From Methanosarcina barkeri str. Wiesmoor (GTDB lineage: Archaea; Halobacteriota; Methanosarcinia; Methanosarcinales; Methanosarcinaceae): a stretch of 64,000 nt of DNA. The position numbers and the translations under genes are program-made. Every line of letters begins with the position of its first letter. Positions within the stretch are counted from its first letter, which is position 1. The stretch is from assembly GCF_000969985.1 (NCBI RefSeq), contig NZ_CP009526.1:62001-126000 (forward strand). The letters are read 5' to 3'. Shown in pieces: positions 36,294 through 46,852 of the stretch. A model generated the notes under the pieces. It searched no databases. It was not told the DNA's origin and saw only the letters and a list, made by a program, of their open reading frames with translations.

Positions 36294-36340
36294 ATGAAAG
36301 TGCTTTCAAGTACTTTCATATTTTTGTGCTTGGAATTTAG
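36294..36340. repeat. palindrome plus relic of a DUF1646 gene tail
   Basis: atgaaagtgctttcaagtac begins a 26-base palindrome (12-bp arms, one mismatch) at 36294-36319. Directly after it, tttgtgcttggaattta repeats the last codons (FVLGI and stop) of DUF1646 copy 1. A recombination event within the array is the simplest explanation. Confidence 0.5.
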
Positions 36341-36728
36341 AATAATTTCATGTGCGTTTTATGCAAATTATTATTTCTCTAAACGCATCCATATTTCATT
36401 AGGCATTTTTCTATAATTGTTACCAGATAGATTCCGAAATCCCCTGGTTGGAATGACAACTGGAGTAAACTCTCCAGAGCCTGATTATTATTTCCTTCTT
36501 ACCTTTTCTGCTGACTTTATTAAAGGAAATTAGCCTTGACAACTTGCTTATAATCCTTGTATACGGTTTGCAATGTTGATTACGATGTAAAGAAACATTT
36601 TCTTCAAGCTTGAATATCAATTTTCATCCAAAGTCATCTGTAGAGTAAGCTTGATTTTTTTCAGCTTCAAGGACGTTAAATCGAGTATGAACGGAATAAA
36701 TATATTATTGAATGGTGTATTATAGGTT

Positions 36729-36760
36729 AATATATAATAAAGTAGGTCATTTTAATGACC
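36729..36760 (+). promoter_or_regulatory. promoter of DUF1646 copy 3 with palindromic operator
   Basis: A TATA box (aatatataat, 36729-36738) is followed by the perfect inverted repeat ggtcatt-tt-aatgacc (36745-36760), which would cover the transcription start. The arrangement fits repression by a dimeric regulator. Copies 1 and 2 do not show the same palindrome at this place, so control of the three genes may differ. Confidence 0.5.
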
Positions 36761-36847
36761 AAATATTCGAGGCTTTGTAATATTTTCCTGTATATAAGTC
36801 TCCCCAGGCAATCAATAATCTAAAAATTACCAGAGGAGGAAAAAGTA

Positions 36848-37960
36848 ATGGCTCTTGACCTAGGAGTTTTAATTGGATTTCTTGTGATATTCCTGGCCGT
36901 ATTGCTAGGGCCTTTTAAAATACATGTTATTGAAGAGAATCTGGAAGTATTCCTTTTCATATGCGGAGTGCTTGCAATGTCCCTATCAGGTTTTGCTAAG
37001 ATTCCGGGTGTAGAAACTGGATGGAATTTGGAGATAATCGAAGAGGCAGTAACTGCACCGCTGCATGTTGGGGATATATTTGGCATTCCAATAGGCATAT
37101 TCCAGATAGTGCTTGTCGTCGGCTTGATTATTTATAAATGGCATGCCCCGATTCACAAAGCAATCAGAAAGTTGACTGACATGCTTTCAGTCAGGATTCT
37201 GGCCTTTATTCTGATTGTTGTCCTCGGGTTTACTTCAAGTGTGATGTCAGCTATTCTTGCAGCAATTATTCTCGTTGAGGTGGTTAATGCGATGCCTCTC
37301 TCACGAAAATCCAAGATAGACCTGACAATTATTGCATGTTTTTCAATTGGACTTGGCGCTGCGCTTACTCCCCTTGGTGAACCTCTTTCGACAGTTGCGG
37401 TCTCAAAATTATCCGGTGCGCCTTACCATGCCGATTTCACGTTCTTATTTAATATGCTAGGAAAATATATAATTCCAGGTATCCTTGCTTATGGTATCGT
37501 TGGAATGTTTTTTCTTGGAAAAGCCGATACAAAAGAGCATGAAATGGAAGTTGCAGACTATAACGAGACTGTAAAAGATGTTGTACTGAGGGCTGTCAAG
37601 GTTTATGTGTTTATTGCAGCACTCGTATTGCTCGGGGAAGGATTCAAACCTATCATTTTCGAGTACTTTATTCAGGTCCCGTCTATGGCTCTCTACTGGA
37701 TTAACATGGTTTCTGCTGTCCTTGATAATGCCACTCTCGCAGCTGCTGAGATAGGGCCTGTCCTCAGCGAATTCCAGATAAAAAGCGTACTAATGGGACT
37801 TTTAATATCAGGTGGAATGTTGATCCCAGGAAATATCCCGAATATCATCTCTGCGAGCAAATTGGGTATAACCAGTAAGGAATGGGCAAGGCTTGGATTA
37901 CCTCTTGGACTTGTCTCGATGACCGTATATTTCATTTTGCTGTTTGTACTCGATATTTGA
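36848..37960 (+). CDS. DUF1646 membrane transporter, copy 3
   Basis: The 370-residue third member of the array has the same fold and motifs (AALTPLGEPLSTVA and IPGNIPNIISASKLGI) but is clearly more diverged, about three quarters identical to the other two by eye. A one-residue longer loop (KADTKEHEMEVADYNET) marks the central cytoplasmic region. It did not take part in the recent homogenisation of copies 1 and 2. It has its own promoter with a palindrome, and the same aggagg ribosome binding site. Ion specificity or conditions of use may differ from copies 1 and 2, which is inference. Confidence 0.85.
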   Translation: MALDLGVLIGFLVIFLAVLLGPFKIHVIEENLEVFLFICGVLAMSLSGFAKIPGVETGWNLEIIEEAVTAPLHVGDIFGIPIGIFQIVLVVGLIIYKWHAPIHKAIRKLTDMLSVRILAFILIVVLGFTSSVMSAILAAIILVEVVNAMPLSRKSKIDLTIIACFSIGLGAALTPLGEPLSTVAVSKLSGAPYHADFTFLFNMLGKYIIPGILAYGIVGMFFLGKADTKEHEMEVADYNETVKDVVLRAVKVYVFIAALVLLGEGFKPIIFEYFIQVPSMALYWINMVSAVLDNATLAAAEIGPVLSEFQIKSVLMGLLISGGMLIPGNIPNIISASKLGITSKEWARLGLPLGLVSMTVYFILLFVLDI

Positions 37961-38711
37961 TATCAAAATGTGCGCGTTTAACCGACAGTTTTACCTGGTA
38001 CAGCAGTTCGACTTAGTCAAAGTTTCAAACGAATCGAAAAAAACCTTAAGGACGCACTAAGATATTTATTTAAGCCGAACCTAAAAAATAAACCTGAAAT
38101 ATAACTTAAATCACGAAGTGGAGCGCAAAACCACTAGATTTTAGCACTCTTTAGAACAACACAACTCCAAAGTATGTGATTATTCAAATATTCACATACT
38201 TATTCCAGTATGCATGGATTAACTTATTCCAGTATGCATGGATTATGTGTTATCTTTAAGGGTGACCAAATTTTTCTAGTCAGTAAACTTTACCTTGAAT
38301 TTGAAGAAAGTACTTTTTGCTCTTCACTATTTTAATTAAGGAATGATAAAAATATAACTTCAAATTTGCAGTTCAGAAATTGATCCATAATTTCATTATC
38401 TTAATAATGATTCTTGGAAACGAATCCCTCGATATTATACTTGAATCATTCCTAAATAACTCAAGACTATGGTTAATTTTGTTTATTACGTTTTGTCGAA
38501 ATTACGTTTTGTCGAAATTGAATCCTATTGTTTTTCTGTTTCTTTTTACGCTATTAACTCTACTACTTTTTTCGATTCCTCAAATAAACGAGTTTTTATT
38601 TATGTTAAGTTACTTCCTTCAATCAGGACTTTAATTCTATCTAGTGTATTCTAATATATTTATTCTGGAAATTACTATCTGGAGTTTACTTATCCATTAA
38701 GGAGGAAAACA
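37961..38711. other. spacer before rbcL with hairpin and tandem duplication
   Basis: No convincing gene. Hydrophobic reading frames near 38380-38650 reflect AT-rich, T-rich sequence and lack a ribosome binding site. A 10-bp inverted repeat (aagtatgtga/tcacatactt, 38170-38201) abuts a perfect 24-bp tandem duplication (38198-38245). A TATA-like aatatattta near 38652-38661 fits an rbcL promoter. Confidence 0.5.
38170..38245. repeat. inverted repeat followed by 24-bp tandem duplication
   Basis: aagtatgtga (38170-38179) pairs with tcacatactt (38192-38201). The unit acttattccagtatgcatgg continues to 24 bases and occurs at 38198-38221 and 38222-38245 without change. Confidence 0.75.
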
Positions 38712-39998
38712 ATGCAAAGGGATTATATAGACGCGGGCTACAGCCCGAAGGATACTGATCTTATCTGTGAATTTCATATCGAACCGTCAGCAGGAGTGAA
38801 TTTTGAGGAAGCTGCAACCCATATGGCAGGGGAAAGTTCTATAGATTCCTGGACTGAAATTGCTACGCTGAGTCCCGAACTTGCAGCCAGGCTAAAGCCA
38901 CATGTTTTTTACATGGATGAGGACGCACAGACCGTAAGGGTAGCTTATTCGGAAGAGCTCTTTGAACTTGGTTCGGTTCCGCAGGTACTCAGTGCAGTTG
39001 CAGGAAATATCTTGAGTATGAAAATCGTTGACAATCTCAGACTCCAGGATATAGCTTTCCCGAAGTCAATGCTTCGAGAATTCAAAGGTCCTGGATTCGG
39101 GTTGTCAGGAATCAGGGAACTTACAGGTGTGCAAGACAGGCCTCTCATAGGAACTATTGTCAAGCCGAAAGTTGGATTAACCTCCGAAAAACATGCTGAG
39201 GTTGCTTACAATTCCTTTGCAGGAGGCTGCGACCTTGTTAAAGATGATGAGAACCTTACGGATCAGAAATTTAACAAATTTGAAAAAAGAGCTGAACTTA
39301 CCCTGAAGCTTGCAGAAAAGGCAGAATCTGAGACCGGAGAGCGTAAAATGTATCTCTGCAACATTACTGCCCCTACCTGTAAGGAAATGATCCGCCGCAT
39401 GAACATCCTTAAAGACCTGGGTGCCAGCTATGCAATGATCGACATCGTACCTGCCGGCTGGACTGCACTTCAGACCCTGAGGGAAGAAGCAGACGATGCA
39501 GGACTAGCTCTCCACGCTCACCGATGCATGCATTCAGCCTATACCAGGAACCCGCGACACGGAATAAGCATGCTTGTAGTTGCCAAGCTCTGCAGATTGA
39601 TCGGGCTTGACCAGCTTCACATAGGTACGGTTGTTGGGAAGATGCACGGAGAAAAACACGAGGTTCTGTCTCTCCGTGACGAGTGTGTGCTAGACAATGT
39701 GCCTGCAGATGAAAGCCAGCATGTCCTTGCTCAGGACTGGGGAGGGTTGAAGCCCATGTTTCCGGTTGCTTCCGGAGGTCTTGCCCCTACTATGATTCCT
39801 GACCTGTACACTATCTTTGGAAGAGATGTTATTATGCAATTTGGTGGTGGGATTCACGCTCATCCAATGGGAACAAAAGCTGGAGCCGCTGCTTGCAGAC
39901 AGGCACTCGAAGCATCTCTTGAAGGAGTTAGCCTGCAGGAATATGCGAAAAACCACAGAGAACTTGAAGCCGCCATCAATAAGTGGCTGAAGAAATAA
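38712..39998 (+). CDS. rbcL: form III ribulose-bisphosphate carboxylase
   Basis: This archaeal RuBisCO carboxylates ribulose 1,5-bisphosphate to two 3-phosphoglycerates. In archaea it serves nucleoside/AMP breakdown rather than a Calvin cycle. The 428-residue protein has the catalytic lysine in GTIVKPK (Lys151) and the carbamylated lysine with metal ligands in GGCDLVKDDE (Lys177, Asp179, Glu180). The loop HRCMHSAYTRNPRHG, loop 6 with GTVVGKMHGE and the phosphate-binding GGGIHAHPMG are intact, so it should be active. The ribosome binding site is aaggagg. AMP phosphorylase and ribose bisphosphate isomerase, its partners, are not in the window. The Sua5 gene follows by 49 bases. Confidence 0.95.
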   Translation: MQRDYIDAGYSPKDTDLICEFHIEPSAGVNFEEAATHMAGESSIDSWTEIATLSPELAARLKPHVFYMDEDAQTVRVAYSEELFELGSVPQVLSAVAGNILSMKIVDNLRLQDIAFPKSMLREFKGPGFGLSGIRELTGVQDRPLIGTIVKPKVGLTSEKHAEVAYNSFAGGCDLVKDDENLTDQKFNKFEKRAELTLKLAEKAESETGERKMYLCNITAPTCKEMIRRMNILKDLGASYAMIDIVPAGWTALQTLREEADDAGLALHAHRCMHSAYTRNPRHGISMLVVAKLCRLIGLDQLHIGTVVGKMHGEKHEVLSLRDECVLDNVPADESQHVLAQDWGGLKPMFPVASGGLAPTMIPDLYTIFGRDVIMQFGGGIHAHPMGTKAGAAACRQALEASLEGVSLQEYAKNHRELEAAINKWLKK

Positions 39999-40047
39999 AC
40001 TGGAGACAGAACTACAAAAAATCATAATCGAAAAGGAGTTTACCCCT

Positions 40048-41151
40048 GTGCAGGCAGAAAACGGAAGTAAAGTAAAGACTCTGGTTTTTCGGGTTTCCGA
40101 AGAAAATTTTGATTCTGTCCTTGAAAGAGCGTCAGCGATTATCAAGCGTGGTGGGACTGTAGCCTTCCCCACGGAAACGGTCTACGGTCTTGGAGCTGAC
40201 GGCCTGAACCCCGAGGCAGTTATGAAAATTTTTGAGGCAAAAAAGCGCCCTCCTGGAAATCCCCTTAGCCTGCTTGTCCACTCAAGGGAAGATGTTGAGA
40301 AAGTGGCAAGAAATATCCCGGAAAGCGCTTTCAGGCTAATGAATGCTTTCTGGCCTGGCCCTCTTACGATTATCCTGGAGAAAAACGACATTGTTCCCGA
40401 CATTACTTCCGGAAGACTAAAATCAATAGGAGTCCGCATGCCTGACCACAGAGTTCCTCTGGACTTAATTAAGAGAGCAGGCACTCCTCTTGCTGCACCC
40501 AGTGCCAACCTGTCAGGAAAGCCCAGTCCCAGCCTTGCAGCCCATGTCATCTCAGATCTTACAGGCAGGATTGATGCAATTCTTGACGGAGGGGAGGCTG
40601 CCATAGGGCTTGAATCAACTGTAATTGATATGACTGTTGAGCCACCTGTTGTGCTCAGGCCCGGAGCCGTAAGTTTCGAAGAGCTTGAGAGTATTATAGG
40701 AAAGGTTAGGCCCGGATACAAAAATGGCGAAAATGGGGATAAATCGGATCTGTCGGAAAAGAAGGCAGGTCAGAAATACGGACATTATATCCCTGATACA
40801 AAGGTTGTGCTTGTCGAAGGGGAAGGTAAATCGGTTTCAGGCCAGCTTGTCAAATTACTTGAAAGTTACAGAAGCGAAGGGGCGAAAGTTGGGCTTCTTC
40901 TCAGTGAAGAAACCAGTAAGGAGACTGCCCCTCTTCTTGCTTTAAAGAACCTGAGTCCGGATGAATGCCTTTTGCTGGGGCCCAGAGAAGAGCCGGACGT
41001 GGCTGCCAGGAAACTCTTTGAAGGGCTCAGAATGCTTGATAAGAAAGGGCTGGATGTAATCGTGGCTGATGGGTCCTTTAGCCATTCTGGGCTTGGGGAA
41101 GCTCTCATCAACCGACTGAGAGAGGCGTCCTCTATAAAGATTGTTGCTTAA
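40048..41151 (+). CDS. sua5: L-threonylcarbamoyladenylate synthase, Sua5 type
   Basis: Sua5 makes threonylcarbamoyl-AMP from threonine, bicarbonate and ATP. The group is then placed on A37 of tRNAs that read ANN codons by the KEOPS complex. The N-terminal YrdC domain (about 20-225) shows GGTVAFPTETVYGLG, KKRPPGNPLSLLVHS and SANLSGKPSPS. A linker and the C-terminal Sua5 domain (about 250-367) follow, which distinguishes it from the shorter TsaC. GTG 40048 follows aaaggagt. The 49-base gap suggests cotranscription with rbcL, though no functional link is obvious. Confidence 0.9.
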   Translation: MQAENGSKVKTLVFRVSEENFDSVLERASAIIKRGGTVAFPTETVYGLGADGLNPEAVMKIFEAKKRPPGNPLSLLVHSREDVEKVARNIPESAFRLMNAFWPGPLTIILEKNDIVPDITSGRLKSIGVRMPDHRVPLDLIKRAGTPLAAPSANLSGKPSPSLAAHVISDLTGRIDAILDGGEAAIGLESTVIDMTVEPPVVLRPGAVSFEELESIIGKVRPGYKNGENGDKSDLSEKKAGQKYGHYIPDTKVVLVEGEGKSVSGQLVKLLESYRSEGAKVGLLLSEETSKETAPLLALKNLSPDECLLLGPREEPDVAARKLFEGLRMLDKKGLDVIVADGSFSHSGLGEALINRLREASSIKIVA

Positions 41152-41245
41152 GTTCAATTGCAGTACAGTGTTTAAGTTCAATTGCAATACAGTGTTTAAG
41201 TTCAATTGTGATATAGTGTTTAAGTTCAACTATGATACAAAATTG
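41149..41245. repeat. 24-bp tandem repeat, four copies
   Basis: The unit tttaagttcaattgcaatac plus agtg is repeated four times with increasing divergence toward the last copy. It begins at the stop codon of sua5. The rest of the spacer up to 41526 holds no gene. Confidence 0.75.
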
Positions 41246-41526
41246 AAGATCTAGTGTATCGATTCTCAAATAGATACATAATAAGAACAATTACAGCTTA
41301 TGAAGCAATATTAAAATTATATGGAATTCTGTACCACGGAAAACGCAGCCATTAGCAGGGTGACTCGATCTGGATATTACAGACTACGAAAAACATGGAA
41401 AATACGGAAGAAACACCTCTTTACTACTGATTTCTGTGTCTTCCATGCTTTCAGTGGTTTTCAAAAAATTCATTTATGATATACTTTGGAATCAATGCAC
41501 TAGTTAGTGTTTGAGAGGGAAGAACT

Positions 41527-41760
41527 TTGAACGCCGAGAAAAAGGAAAATCTGGAAAAAAAGCGGGCTTACAAAAAAGTCGTAGATCAGAATAAAAAAAT
41601 AAACAAAATTAACCTTGTAGTGCTGGCTGCAGGCCTGCTTTTAATAGTTCTGGGCATGGAGAAGGCAGGGAGCTATCTTATCTGGGCAGGCATTTTTGTC
41701 CTATTTATAACTTCAATTTCAAGCATTCTTGCATCTGGATCTCTTCGCAGGAATCGATGA
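41527..41760 (+). CDS. small membrane protein upstream of polymerase DP2
   Basis: The 77-residue product has a charged N-terminus (KKENLEKKRAYKKVVDQNKK), two hydrophobic helices (LVVLAAGLLLIVLG and YLIWAGIFVLFITSISSIL) and a basic end. No known motif is present. The start is a TTG at 41527 behind gaggga, which is moderate support. The gene lies 32 bases before the DP2 gene and may share its message. Confidence 0.6.
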   Translation: MNAEKKENLEKKRAYKKVVDQNKKINKINLVVLAAGLLLIVLGMEKAGSYLIWAGIFVLFITSISSILASGSLRRNR

Positions 41761-41792
41761 TACCAATTTTTCTTTTTTAAAGGGGCTTTCAA

Positions 41793-44700
41793 ATGGGTGA
41801 AACGATTGCAAGTAAGGAAATGCACGAATATTTTGACGAACTCGAAGCAAGACTCAAAAAGGCTATCGAGATTGCAAATACAGCTCGAGCTCGTGGAGGT
41901 GACCCAAAGCCCGTTGTAGAAATTCCCCTTGCTAAAGATCTTGCGGATAGGGTGGAGAACCTTATAGGAGTAGAAGGAGTAGCCGCAAAGATCCGAGTGC
42001 TTGAAGAAAAAATGTCTAGAGAAGAATGTGCTCTCGAAATCGGGCGTCAGGTCGCAGAAGGAGAAGTGGGGAACTTCGCAACAAAAAAAGATGCAGTTGA
42101 AGCTGCGATCCGGGTTTCCATGGCCGTCATTACAGAAGGAGTGGTTGCAGCCCCGATTGAAGGGATTAATAAAGTCGAACTGGGAAAGAACGACGATGGT
42201 TCCGAGTATATCCGGATTTTTTATTCCGGGCCTATCCGGAGTGCAGGTGGAACAGCCCAGGCTCTTTCCGTGCTCGTTGGTGATTACGTAAGGCGTGGGA
42301 TAGGGATTGACCGCTATAAGCCAAGACCTGAGGAAGTAGAGCGTTATGTAGAAGAGATCGTTCTTTATAAGAGGGTCGCAAGCTTGCAGTATATGCCTTC
42401 GGAAGACGAGATCCGTCTGATAGTCAAGAATTGCCCTGTCTGTATTGACGGAGACCCAACCGAGGAAGCTGAGGTTGAAGGTCACAGAAATCTCGAAAGA
42501 ATAGGGACAAACCGCATAAGAGGGGGAATGTGCCTTGTGCTTGCTGAGGGGCTCGCCCTTAAAGCCCCCAAAGTCAAGAAGCATGTTAATAAGTTGAATA
42601 TGGACGGATGGGACTGGCTGGATATCCTCATAGGGGGTGCAAAAACCGGAGGCGATGAAGAAGATGAGAAGAAAAACAAGATTAAGCCGAAGGATAAGTA
42701 CATAAGAGACCTGATTGCAGGCAGGCCGGTTTTTTCCCATCCTTCAAGGCCAGGAGGGTTCAGGCTCCGCTACGGGCGGTCCAGAAATACTTCTTTTGCG
42801 GCTGCCGGGATCAATCCGTCTACTATGGTTCTGCTTGATGATTTTATTACTAACGGGACTCAGCTCAAGGTTGAAAGGCCTGGAAAGGCTGCAGCTATGT
42901 CTGCCGTAGACTCAATTGAAGGACCAACTGTGCGCCTTTATTCCGGAGACCTTGTTCGTATAGATGATATAAAGGAAGCTTATGAGCTTCGCTCGCAGGT
43001 CGAGGTAATAGTAGATATTGGAGAGATCCTGATTAATTATGGGGATTTCCTGGAAAACAACCATCCTCTCATGCCTTCACCTTACGTTTTTGAATGGTGG
43101 CGTTACGACTATGAAGCAGCTTGTTCTGAGATAATACCTGAAGACGAGTTGAAAGATCCTTCGTCAGCTCTGGCTCTCAGGCTTGCGGAGGAATACGATG
43201 TCCCTCTACATCCGAAGTTTACGTATTTATGGCATGACATAAATCGAACTGAATTTGAGGCTTTAAGGAAATTCGTAGTCGGGAGGGGAAATTTCTCGGT
43301 TGAAGACGAAATTCTCAGGTTACCCCTGAAAGCCTGTATAGAAAATGGTGTCAAACTCATACTTGAAAAACTCCTTGTACTTCACAGGGTAAAAGCTGAC
43401 ACAATCCTGATTAAAGAAGCTCTTCCTTTTATTCTCTGCCTCGGGCTTGACTGCCATCTGAAAGAGAAAGCACCTATGCCTGATACCGATAACATGGTAA
43501 ATGCTACGGCTTTTTTAAGTGGATTTAAAGTTCTTCCGAGGGCTCCTTCGAGAATAGGGGCAAGAATGGGAAGACCGGAAAAAGCCAACCTGAGAAAGAT
43601 GTCTCCTGCAGCTCAGGTTCTTTTTCCTATAGGTAATGCTGGAGGACTTACACGGAATCTTGTATCTGCTTCAAATTATTCGGTCTCCATGAATGGAAAA
43701 ATAGGCGAAATTGAAGTGGAGATGGGTATCAGGGAATGTCCTGCCTGTGGGAAAGAGACTTATTTCTGGCGCTGTGATTGCGGAGAGTATACCCGTCCCA
43801 AACTCTTCTGTCCTCGCTGTAAAATTGAGGTTCGAAACTCTGAAACCTGCCCTAAATGCGGCAGAAAGCCAACTTCTGTTTCAAATGTCAAACTGGATTT
43901 CCGTTCTATATACAAGCGGGCTTTTGAGAATGTAGGGGAAAGAGAGAAAATGGACCTCATTAAAGGTGTAAAACGGCTCATGAATGGGCAGATGACTCCC
44001 GAACCCCTGGAAAAGGGGATCTTGAGGGCAAAACATGATGTCTATATTTTTAAGGACGGGACTGTTCGCTATGATATGTCAGATATTCCTCTTACACATG
44101 TCAGGGCTGATGAAATCGGAATAACAGCAGCTAAACTCAGGGAACTCGGTTATGTGGAAGACATTTACGGAAATCCCCTCGAAAGAGATGATCAAATAGT
44201 CTGCCTGAAGGTTCAGGATCTTGTGATTTCTTATGATGGGGGCGGGTATATGCTGCGTACTGCACAATATGTGGATGACCTGCTTGTGAAATATTATGGA
44301 GTTGAACCCTATTACAATGCCAAAACAATTCAGGATCTTGTAGGCGTACTGCTCATAGGGCTTGCTCCACATACCTCCGCAGGCGTACTGGGGCGTTTAA
44401 TAGGATTTACGAGAGCTTCAGTCGGCTATGCTCATCCTTTCTTTCACGCTTCAAAACGCAGGAACTGCGATGGAGACGAAGATTGTGTAATGCTACTCAT
44501 GGATGGAATCCTTAATTTCTCAAGGGCTTATCTCCCGGAGAAAAGGGGTGGAAAAATGGATGCTCCTCTTGTACTTACTACAAGAATAGATCCCAAAGAA
44601 GTGGACAAGGAAGCACATAATATAGATTTGCCTGCAAGATATCCTCTGGAGTTTTACAGGGCTACTCAGGAGATCAAAAATCCTACAGAGCTTGAAGGTA

Positions 44701-45233
44701 TTATGGATCTGGTGAGTAGTCGACTTGGAACTCCGGAACAATACGAGCATTTTATGTTCACACATGATACTTCTGATATTGCTGCAGGTCCACTTAATTC
44801 TTCATATAAGACTCTTGGAAGTATGATAGATAAAATGGAGGCTCAACTTTCTCTTGCTAACAAAATAAGGGCAGTAGATGCTCCGGATGTAGCTGAAAGA
44901 GTCCTCAAGTCTCATTTCCTTCCTGATCTTCTTGGAAATCTTCGTTCCTTTTCCAGGCAGCGGATGCGCTGTATAAAATGTGGGGCGAAGTTCAGGCGCC
45001 CTCCATTAACTGGGGCCTGTCCTAAGTGTGGCGGTAATGTAGTACTGACCGTACACGAAGGAGCTGTCCGTAAATATCTTGAGATATCAAAAGAAATTGG
45101 GAAAAGGTATGGAGTTTCTAGTTATACCCAACAGAGAATTGAACTTCTGGATAAAGATATATGTTCTCTATTCGAGAATCACAGAGTTAAACAGCTGGGA
45201 ATTTCAGATTTCATGTCTGGATCTGCGCGCTGA
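41793..45233 (+). CDS. polC: DNA polymerase II (family D) large subunit DP2
   Basis: DP2 is the catalytic subunit of archaeal polymerase D, a replicative enzyme with a two-barrel active site related to RNA polymerases. The 1146-residue length is that of an intein-free DP2. The catalytic motif NCDGDED is at 891-897. Zinc sites are visible at about 650-690 (CPACG...[16 protein letters not shown]...CPKCG) and near the C-terminus (CIKCGAKF...CPKCGG). The N-terminal part with [13 protein letters not shown] and the [12 protein letters not shown] segment are conserved. The small exonuclease subunit DP1 is not in the window. The ribosome binding site is aaagggg. Confidence 0.95.
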   Translation: MGETIASKEMHEYFDELEARLKKAIEIANTARARGGDPKPVVEIPLAKDLADRVENLIGVEGVAAKIRVLEEKMSREECALEIGRQVAEGEVGNFATKKDAVEAAIRVSMAVITEGVVAAPIEGINKVELGKNDDGSEYIRIFYSGPIRSAGGTAQALSVLVGDYVRRGIGIDRYKPRPEEVERYVEEIVLYKRVASLQYMPSEDEIRLIVKNCPVCIDGDPTEEAEVEGHRNLERIGTNRIRGGMCLVLAEGLALKAPKVKKHVNKLNMDGWDWLDILIGGAKTGGDEEDEKKNKIKPKDKYIRDLIAGRPVFSHPSRPGGFRLRYGRSRNTSFAAAGINPSTMVLLDDFITNGTQLKVERPGKAAAMSAVDSIEGPTVRLYSGDLVRIDDIKEAYELRSQVEVIVDIGEILINYGDFLENNHPLMPSPYVFEWWRYDYEAACSEIIPEDELKDPSSALALRLAEEYDVPLHPKFTYLWHDINRTEFEALRKFVVGRGNFSVEDEILRLPLKACIENGVKLILEKLLVLHRVKADTILIKEALPFILCLGLDCHLKEKAPMPDTDNMVNATAFLSGFKVLPRAPSRIGARMGRPEKANLRKMSPAAQVLFPIGNAGGLTRNLVSASNYSVSMNGKIGEIEVEMGIRECPACGKETYFWRCDCGEYTRPKLFCPRCKIEVRNSETCPKCGRKPTSVSNVKLDFRSIYKRAFENVGEREKMDLIKGVKRLMNGQMTPEPLEKGILRAKHDVYIFKDGTVRYDMSDIPLTHVRADEIGITAAKLRELGYVEDIYGNPLERDDQIVCLKVQDLVISYDGGGYMLRTAQYVDDLLVKYYGVEPYYNAKTIQDLVGVLLIGLAPHTSAGVLGRLIGFTRASVGYAHPFFHASKRRNCDGDEDCVMLLMDGILNFSRAYLPEKRGGKMDAPLVLTTRIDPKEVDKEAHNIDLPARYPLEFYRATQEIKNPTELEGIMDLVSSRLGTPEQYEHFMFTHDTSDIAAGPLNSSYKTLGSMIDKMEAQLSLANKIRAVDAPDVAERVLKSHFLPDLLGNLRSFSRQRMRCIKCGAKFRRPPLTGACPKCGGNVVLTVHEGAVRKYLEISKEIGKRYGVSSYTQQRIELLDKDICSLFENHRVKQLGISDFMSGSAR

Positions 45234-45616
45234 AAATTAGTAATACGATATGTTAACACTTAAAATAAATTAATTTGATTGTATGAAAGAAGGCAGGGCA
45301 GTTTGAGAGTCCTAAAACACAGAAGTGTTTATTAACTAGTTCTCTAATTTTACTGTAAATAATCCTATCCTCTTTCCGAAAATAAACTCTTTTTAGGTTT
45401 TGACTGTTTCTTATAGGGAAAGTCCACTCTCTTAAAATTGATAATTTTTCTATATATTTTCCACATGTTTATATAATTGCAATGTTATTTATATACTATC
45501 TGTTTGATTATCTGTATCTTCTACATGCTAATTTTTTTAATATTTTCAACCTTTTTAACTCAGATTAAGGCTGTATCTAATAACTCAGATTAAGGCTGTA
45601 TCTAATGTAACCTGGT
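45234..45616. other. convergent spacer between DP2 and mmp10 with 25-bp duplication
   Basis: No gene. Stops of two convergent genes frame an AT-rich region. A perfect 25-bp tandem duplication (aactcagattaaggctgtat plus ctaat) fills 45557-45606 just before the end of mmp10. Confidence 0.6.
45557..45606. repeat. 25-bp perfect tandem duplication
   Basis: Identical units at 45557-45581 and 45582-45606, ten bases before the mmp10 stop. Confidence 0.9.
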
Positions 45617-46852
45617 TTATTTTATAGGTAGCCCAAGGGAATTAATCTGCCCTATAAGTTCGGTAAAGTTTTTAATTTCCAGTTCCAGCACCTCTTCTTT
45701 GTTCATGCCTATTGACATTTCGCCGTCTACGGAAAGAAGTTCTGGACCCCTGCGAACAAGTCTGTCAATTCCATCTCTTTTTAAAGTCTCTTTGACTTCC
45801 ATGTCATGAACAAAAGCCCTCCCCGGGATAAAAACAGTCTCGCTGACTTCTGAAAGGTCCATATTTTTTAGGTCTTCAATAGTAATGAGGCATCCAATGT
45901 CTTTTTTTGGGGAGACAACATTCACGGAACCTCCAAGAGCTTCAAAGATTTCCCTCATTCTTGGAGCTGCTATCTGGCCTGTAATAATAGTGGCTCTTTT
46001 TGTTGTCCTCGGAAGTTTTTCAAGGGCTTCGGGTATATTCCTGATAGCAAAAGGAGATCCAATTAAGGGATCTTCAAGCGGGGTTCCTGTGATCCTCATA
46101 GAAGGGTGCTTTGCTGCAGAATTACGCACCAGCTCTGTGAATTCCTGGATGTTTTGTGGGATTATGCCCGGAATAATAGGGGAGTTATTCAGGATAAGTC
46201 CATTTTCCGTAAAGTTTGCAAATCTCATTAGAATAGCTCCTTTTACACCCATAGTTTCAAGATCATTGAGGGTTTTATCAAGGACCTCTCTGTCATTTAC
46301 TCCCGGAATGATAACCATCGCTCCGTATACATCACAATGAGCACAGAAGTCCCGTAGAACCTGTATAGACGCTTCAGGTTCCGGATCTTTCATGTATTCA
46401 GCTCTTAAAACCGGATCAGTCGCAAAGACTGTAAAACTTACTTCTGTGACTCCATGGTCTATATAAAAAAGAGCATCATCAGGCTTGTTGAAACCTTTTC
46501 CGCTTGTGTACCCCAGGTGTATGGGGATCTTGAACTGAGATAAAAAAGAGACAAGATCTTTCAGTTCAGGATAACAGCTTAAATCGCCCCCTCCGCTAAT
46601 AGTGAATTTTTTAACCTCTCCACTTGCGAAATAGAGTTTTCTTGAAGTTTCCTCCAGTACTATTTGAAGAGGTTTGAAACCAGAATATGATTCCTTTACA
46701 CTGCGTGTGCAGTAGTCACATCCTTTTTTGAAAGGGAGACAATACTTGCAGCCAAGAGGCTGAACGTTTTTAACCTTTTTGAAATAACAGTACTTGCAAA
46801 AGCCTCTGCAATCTACCCCTGGATTTCCACCTACATCGACAACTACTTCCAT
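45617..46852 (-). CDS. mmp10: methanogenesis marker protein 10, radical SAM MCR arginine methylase
   Basis: Mmp10 is a cobalamin-dependent radical SAM enzyme that puts the methyl group on the arginine of McrA (Arg285 here) as 5-(S)-methylarginine. The radical SAM cluster motif CRGFCKYC (Cys15, Cys19, Cys22) is near the N-terminus. A second cysteine cluster follows directly ([14 protein letters not shown]), and then ISGGGDLS. The protein is 411 residues from ATG 46852 ([12 protein letters not shown]), the family's usual start; the frame is open to a TTG at 46873. It lies next to and divergent from the mcr operon that encodes its substrate. Assignment rests on strong family motifs. Confidence 0.92.
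   Translation of the reverse strand: MEVVVDVGGNPGVDCRGFCKYCYFKKVKNVQPLGCKYCLPFKKGCDYCTRSVKESYSGFKPLQIVLEETSRKLYFASGEVKKFTISGGGDLSCYPELKDLVSFLSQFKIPIHLGYTSGKGFNKPDDALFYIDHGVTEVSFTVFATDPVLRAEYMKDPEPEASIQVLRDFCAHCDVYGAMVIIPGVNDREVLDKTLNDLETMGVKGAILMRFANFTENGLILNNSPIIPGIIPQNIQEFTELVRNSAAKHPSMRITGTPLEDPLIGSPFAIRNIPEALEKLPRTTKRATIITGQIAAPRMREIFEALGGSVNVVSPKKDIGCLITIEDLKNMDLSEVSETVFIPGRAFVHDMEVKETLKRDGIDRLVRRGPELLSVDGEMSIGMNKEEVLELEIKNFTELIGQINSLGLPIK

Larger units (their letters stand above)
36140..36847. other. spacer between DUF1646 copies 2 and 3 with inverted repeats and a gene-tail relic
   Basis: No gene. It holds a perfect 15-bp inverted repeat (36174-36224), a second palindrome (36294-36319), a 17-base match to the 3' end of a DUF1646 gene (tttgtgcttggaattta, near 36324-36340), and the promoter of copy 3 with its palindrome. 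Confidence 0.6.

Noticed and set aside
38380-38634. An 84-residue hydrophobic ORF between DUF1646 copy 3 and rbcL.
   Set aside because: T-rich sequence gives Leu/Phe/Ile-rich frames by chance; no ribosome binding site, promoter or known motif, and an overlapping second frame looks equally hydrophobic.
41673-42740. A 355-residue minus-strand ORF opposite the start of DP2.
   Set aside because: It is an antisense shadow of a well-supported polymerase gene and has no protein-like motifs.
41793-45233. An intein in DP2.
   Set aside because: The length of 1146 residues and the uninterrupted NCDGDED region match intein-free DP2; no Hint or LAGLIDADG motif is seen.
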